64,000 bases of DNA. It comes from Nipponacmea schrenckii (lineage: Eukaryota > Mollusca > Gastropoda > Lottiidae). The notes under the pieces were generated by a model. It made no database searches. It was given only the letters and a program-made list of their open reading frames with translations, and was not told the origin of the DNA. Location of the stretch: contig CM060199.1 in the NCBI GenBank assembly GCA_030562195.1, positions 35,856,338-35,920,337 on the forward strand, read 5' to 3'. The translations under genes were made by a program, and so were the position numbers. How positions within the stretch are numbered: the first letter of the stretch is position 1; each line of letters opens with the position of its first letter. This document shows, piece by piece, positions 62,425 to 64,000 of the stretch.

Positions 62425-64000
62425 TTACTCTTCCGAACACATTCTCATACATTCTGCTTTCGTTTTAAAGTTATTTGAATTTCCTCTACAGCCCCCATAG
62501 ATGTATTCTTCACAAGTTTGTTTTTCTTGATTAAAGTACCATCGTGGTTTCGCTGCTCGACAAGGTCCTGATTCCATTGCAAGATGGCATAATTTTTTGC
62601 CTGAAAAACACAACACAAAAAATCAGAATTAGCAATATGATTTTAAGCGAAAGATCTTATTTTGGAAAGTCGAGTTTTGTAATTCATAGAGAAAATTTGC
62701 GTTCATGCGGTGAAAATTATAAATCAGTTACAATATTAGGCAAGGCATGAGTATGTCATTTCCAAACGCAACTGAAGTCTGGGAACTGGAAATACATAAC
62801 AGAATTGACATTCAAAAAGGTGGGGAAAAGGGTACAAATTTAAAGTGATCTTACTTGGTACACAGACTTGCTGACACTGTTCTAGGGTGTTGAATCTATT
62901 ATTGTTACCATCGCAACCAGTGTAAATAAATGGCATGCATTTACCAGTTAAACTATTATAATAGTAACTATTATATCTATATGCACAGTTACCAGTTACC
63001 AATGGCTGTTCACAAGAATCTATAGCTTGGATTTCTGAAAATTGTATAGGCAACAATAAGCTATATACATTGCTACCACATTCCTTGGACAAAAACAGGA
63101 TCGTCGGTACATTGTAAAATGTACAGTAACATATAAATGATTAGTTCAAATGAGGCATTTTGGTTTCACATATTGTCATATTAATTCTAGACGTACACGT
63201 ACTCAAAATACTTTTTCATAACTTAAGTTAACCTTCATATTTGCTGAACTAGTACAATTAAAATGATAAATATAATAGGCATATCAAATATCAATAGAAA
63301 CAACTTCATAAACACAATACATATTCCGGTATAAATTATGCTATTAGAATTGATGTAGGTCGAATATGCGTTCCAGAAACTAGTCCTTATCAAGGTACGT
63401 GTATATTCAAATTACCGATATAAGCATGTCATTTGAGTTTTACGTCCTACTCTTTTGCACCTATGTCATTTGTAAGTGTACTAAATGAATACTTACTGGT
63501 GCATACAGCGTACTGTGGACATGTTGGTTCAGAACATTGACTAGGATGAACTGAACATAGTGTACCATGAGGACACACCACAGTCTGAAAAAATCAACAA
63601 TGTGAAGAATTAGTGTGTTGTGTAGTGGGCTAATGGTAGTATGATTTTATATTAGCCAGGAGAGAAAGTCAATCGAGTATGAGTATCACTAACATCCAAA
63701 AAGAGATGTTTTCTCACCAAGGAAGTTGAAAGAAATAAAAAGAAAGTTAAAGAACTTACAGCACAGGCATCCTTTGGTTTAGTTTCAGTAGTTGTTTTCG
63801 TTGATGGTGAATCAGATAAACGAATATCATTATTGACGCCAGCTTCGAATTTATTGGACACCCTCTTTTGTGTTGTTTGCTTTCTGTCGGCGGGTCTCAA
63901 TGTTGGAATTGGAAAATCTTCTTTAATTGTGGTTGGCCTATCTTCGTTAGAAGACGGAGTTTCAGCATGAAAATCCAATGGTGCAGGGTCGAAACCCATC
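62425..64000 (-). CDS. Two-Kunitz-domain protein, 5' end beyond the window
   Basis: Four exons seen (minus strand): >64000-63760, 63584-63497, 63034-62855, 62600-62425, with consistent phases. The first visible exon encodes a Thr/Pro/Lys-rich linker without a signal peptide, so the gene continues off the right edge and its start is not in view. Next comes a cysteine-rich module (CPHGTLC, SQC, PTC, AVC). Kunitz domain 1 (CEQPLVTGNC ... TGCDGNNNRF ... CQQVC) has P1 Ala. Kunitz domain 2 (CHLAMESGPC ... YGGCRGNSNNF ... CMRMC) has P1 Arg. Both have canonical six-cysteine spacing. Domain 2 should inhibit trypsin-like enzymes, while the Ala in domain 1 suggests an elastase-like target or loss of inhibition (inference). 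The cysteine module before the Kunitz domain is shared with the neighbouring gene at 59831, so the two are probably related by duplication. Confidence 0.85.

Noticed and set aside
1..64000. CRISPR arrays, bacterial operons or integrated phage
   Set aside because: Spliceosomal introns and animal gene families run throughout. The only regular short-period array is the exon-13 fragment repeat, which has no unique spacers.

Overview
The window looks like AT-rich animal genomic DNA, most likely a gastropod mollusc (inference). The reasons are intron-rich genes with GT-AG splicing, a bilaterian Mox homeobox gene, an expanded family of NRF-6-like membrane acyltransferases, Kunitz-type secreted proteins, and dispersed AAGGGGCGCAACTC-like motifs and ~150-bp intronic repeats of a kind I associate with mollusc genomes. 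Exon coordinates below were derived by hand from reading-frame continuity, splice consensus and comparison between the paralogs. There is no transcript evidence.

Region 1 (about 0.2-34 kb) holds four complete NRF-6-like genes, each with 15 coding exons. A is on the minus strand (7079-2322). B (11100-17478), C (18405-24753) and D (26985-32792) are on the plus strand. Fourteen internal splice junctions have the same phase in all four, and the conceptual proteins are 733, 833, 798 and 813 residues. A pairs with D in sequence and B pairs with C. A 259-bp inverted repeat, with a 96-bp core that I read as identical, lies beyond the 3' ends of A and D and so brackets the whole cluster. A broken first exon with promoter lies in the A-B spacer. 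Just upstream of exon 13, every gene carries a tandem array (period ~99 bp) made from the 5' part of that exon plus its 3' splice site.

Region 2 (about 33-49 kb) is a large, mostly non-coding stretch around one developmental gene, the homeobox gene Mox (minus strand, coding 46967-41785, 256 aa, homeodomain split by an intron between residues 44 and 45). A candidate 5' leader exon near 48.5-48.7 kb has two strong donor sites that would include or exclude a 48-codon upstream ORF.

Region 3 (about 49-59.8 kb) has no gene I can support. It holds a foldback element (55.2 kb), a cluster of small perfect dyads with a CRE palindrome (57.9-58.1 kb) and short CpG-containing islands.

Region 4 (59.8-64 kb) has two convergent genes for small secreted-type Kunitz inhibitors. 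One is complete (109 aa, plus strand) with a tRNA-derived SINE in its first intron. The other is two-domain and runs off the right edge (minus strand). The NRF-6-like genes probably act in membrane or extracellular lipid handling, Mox in mesoderm patterning and the Kunitz proteins in extracellular protease control. They show no obvious shared pathway.
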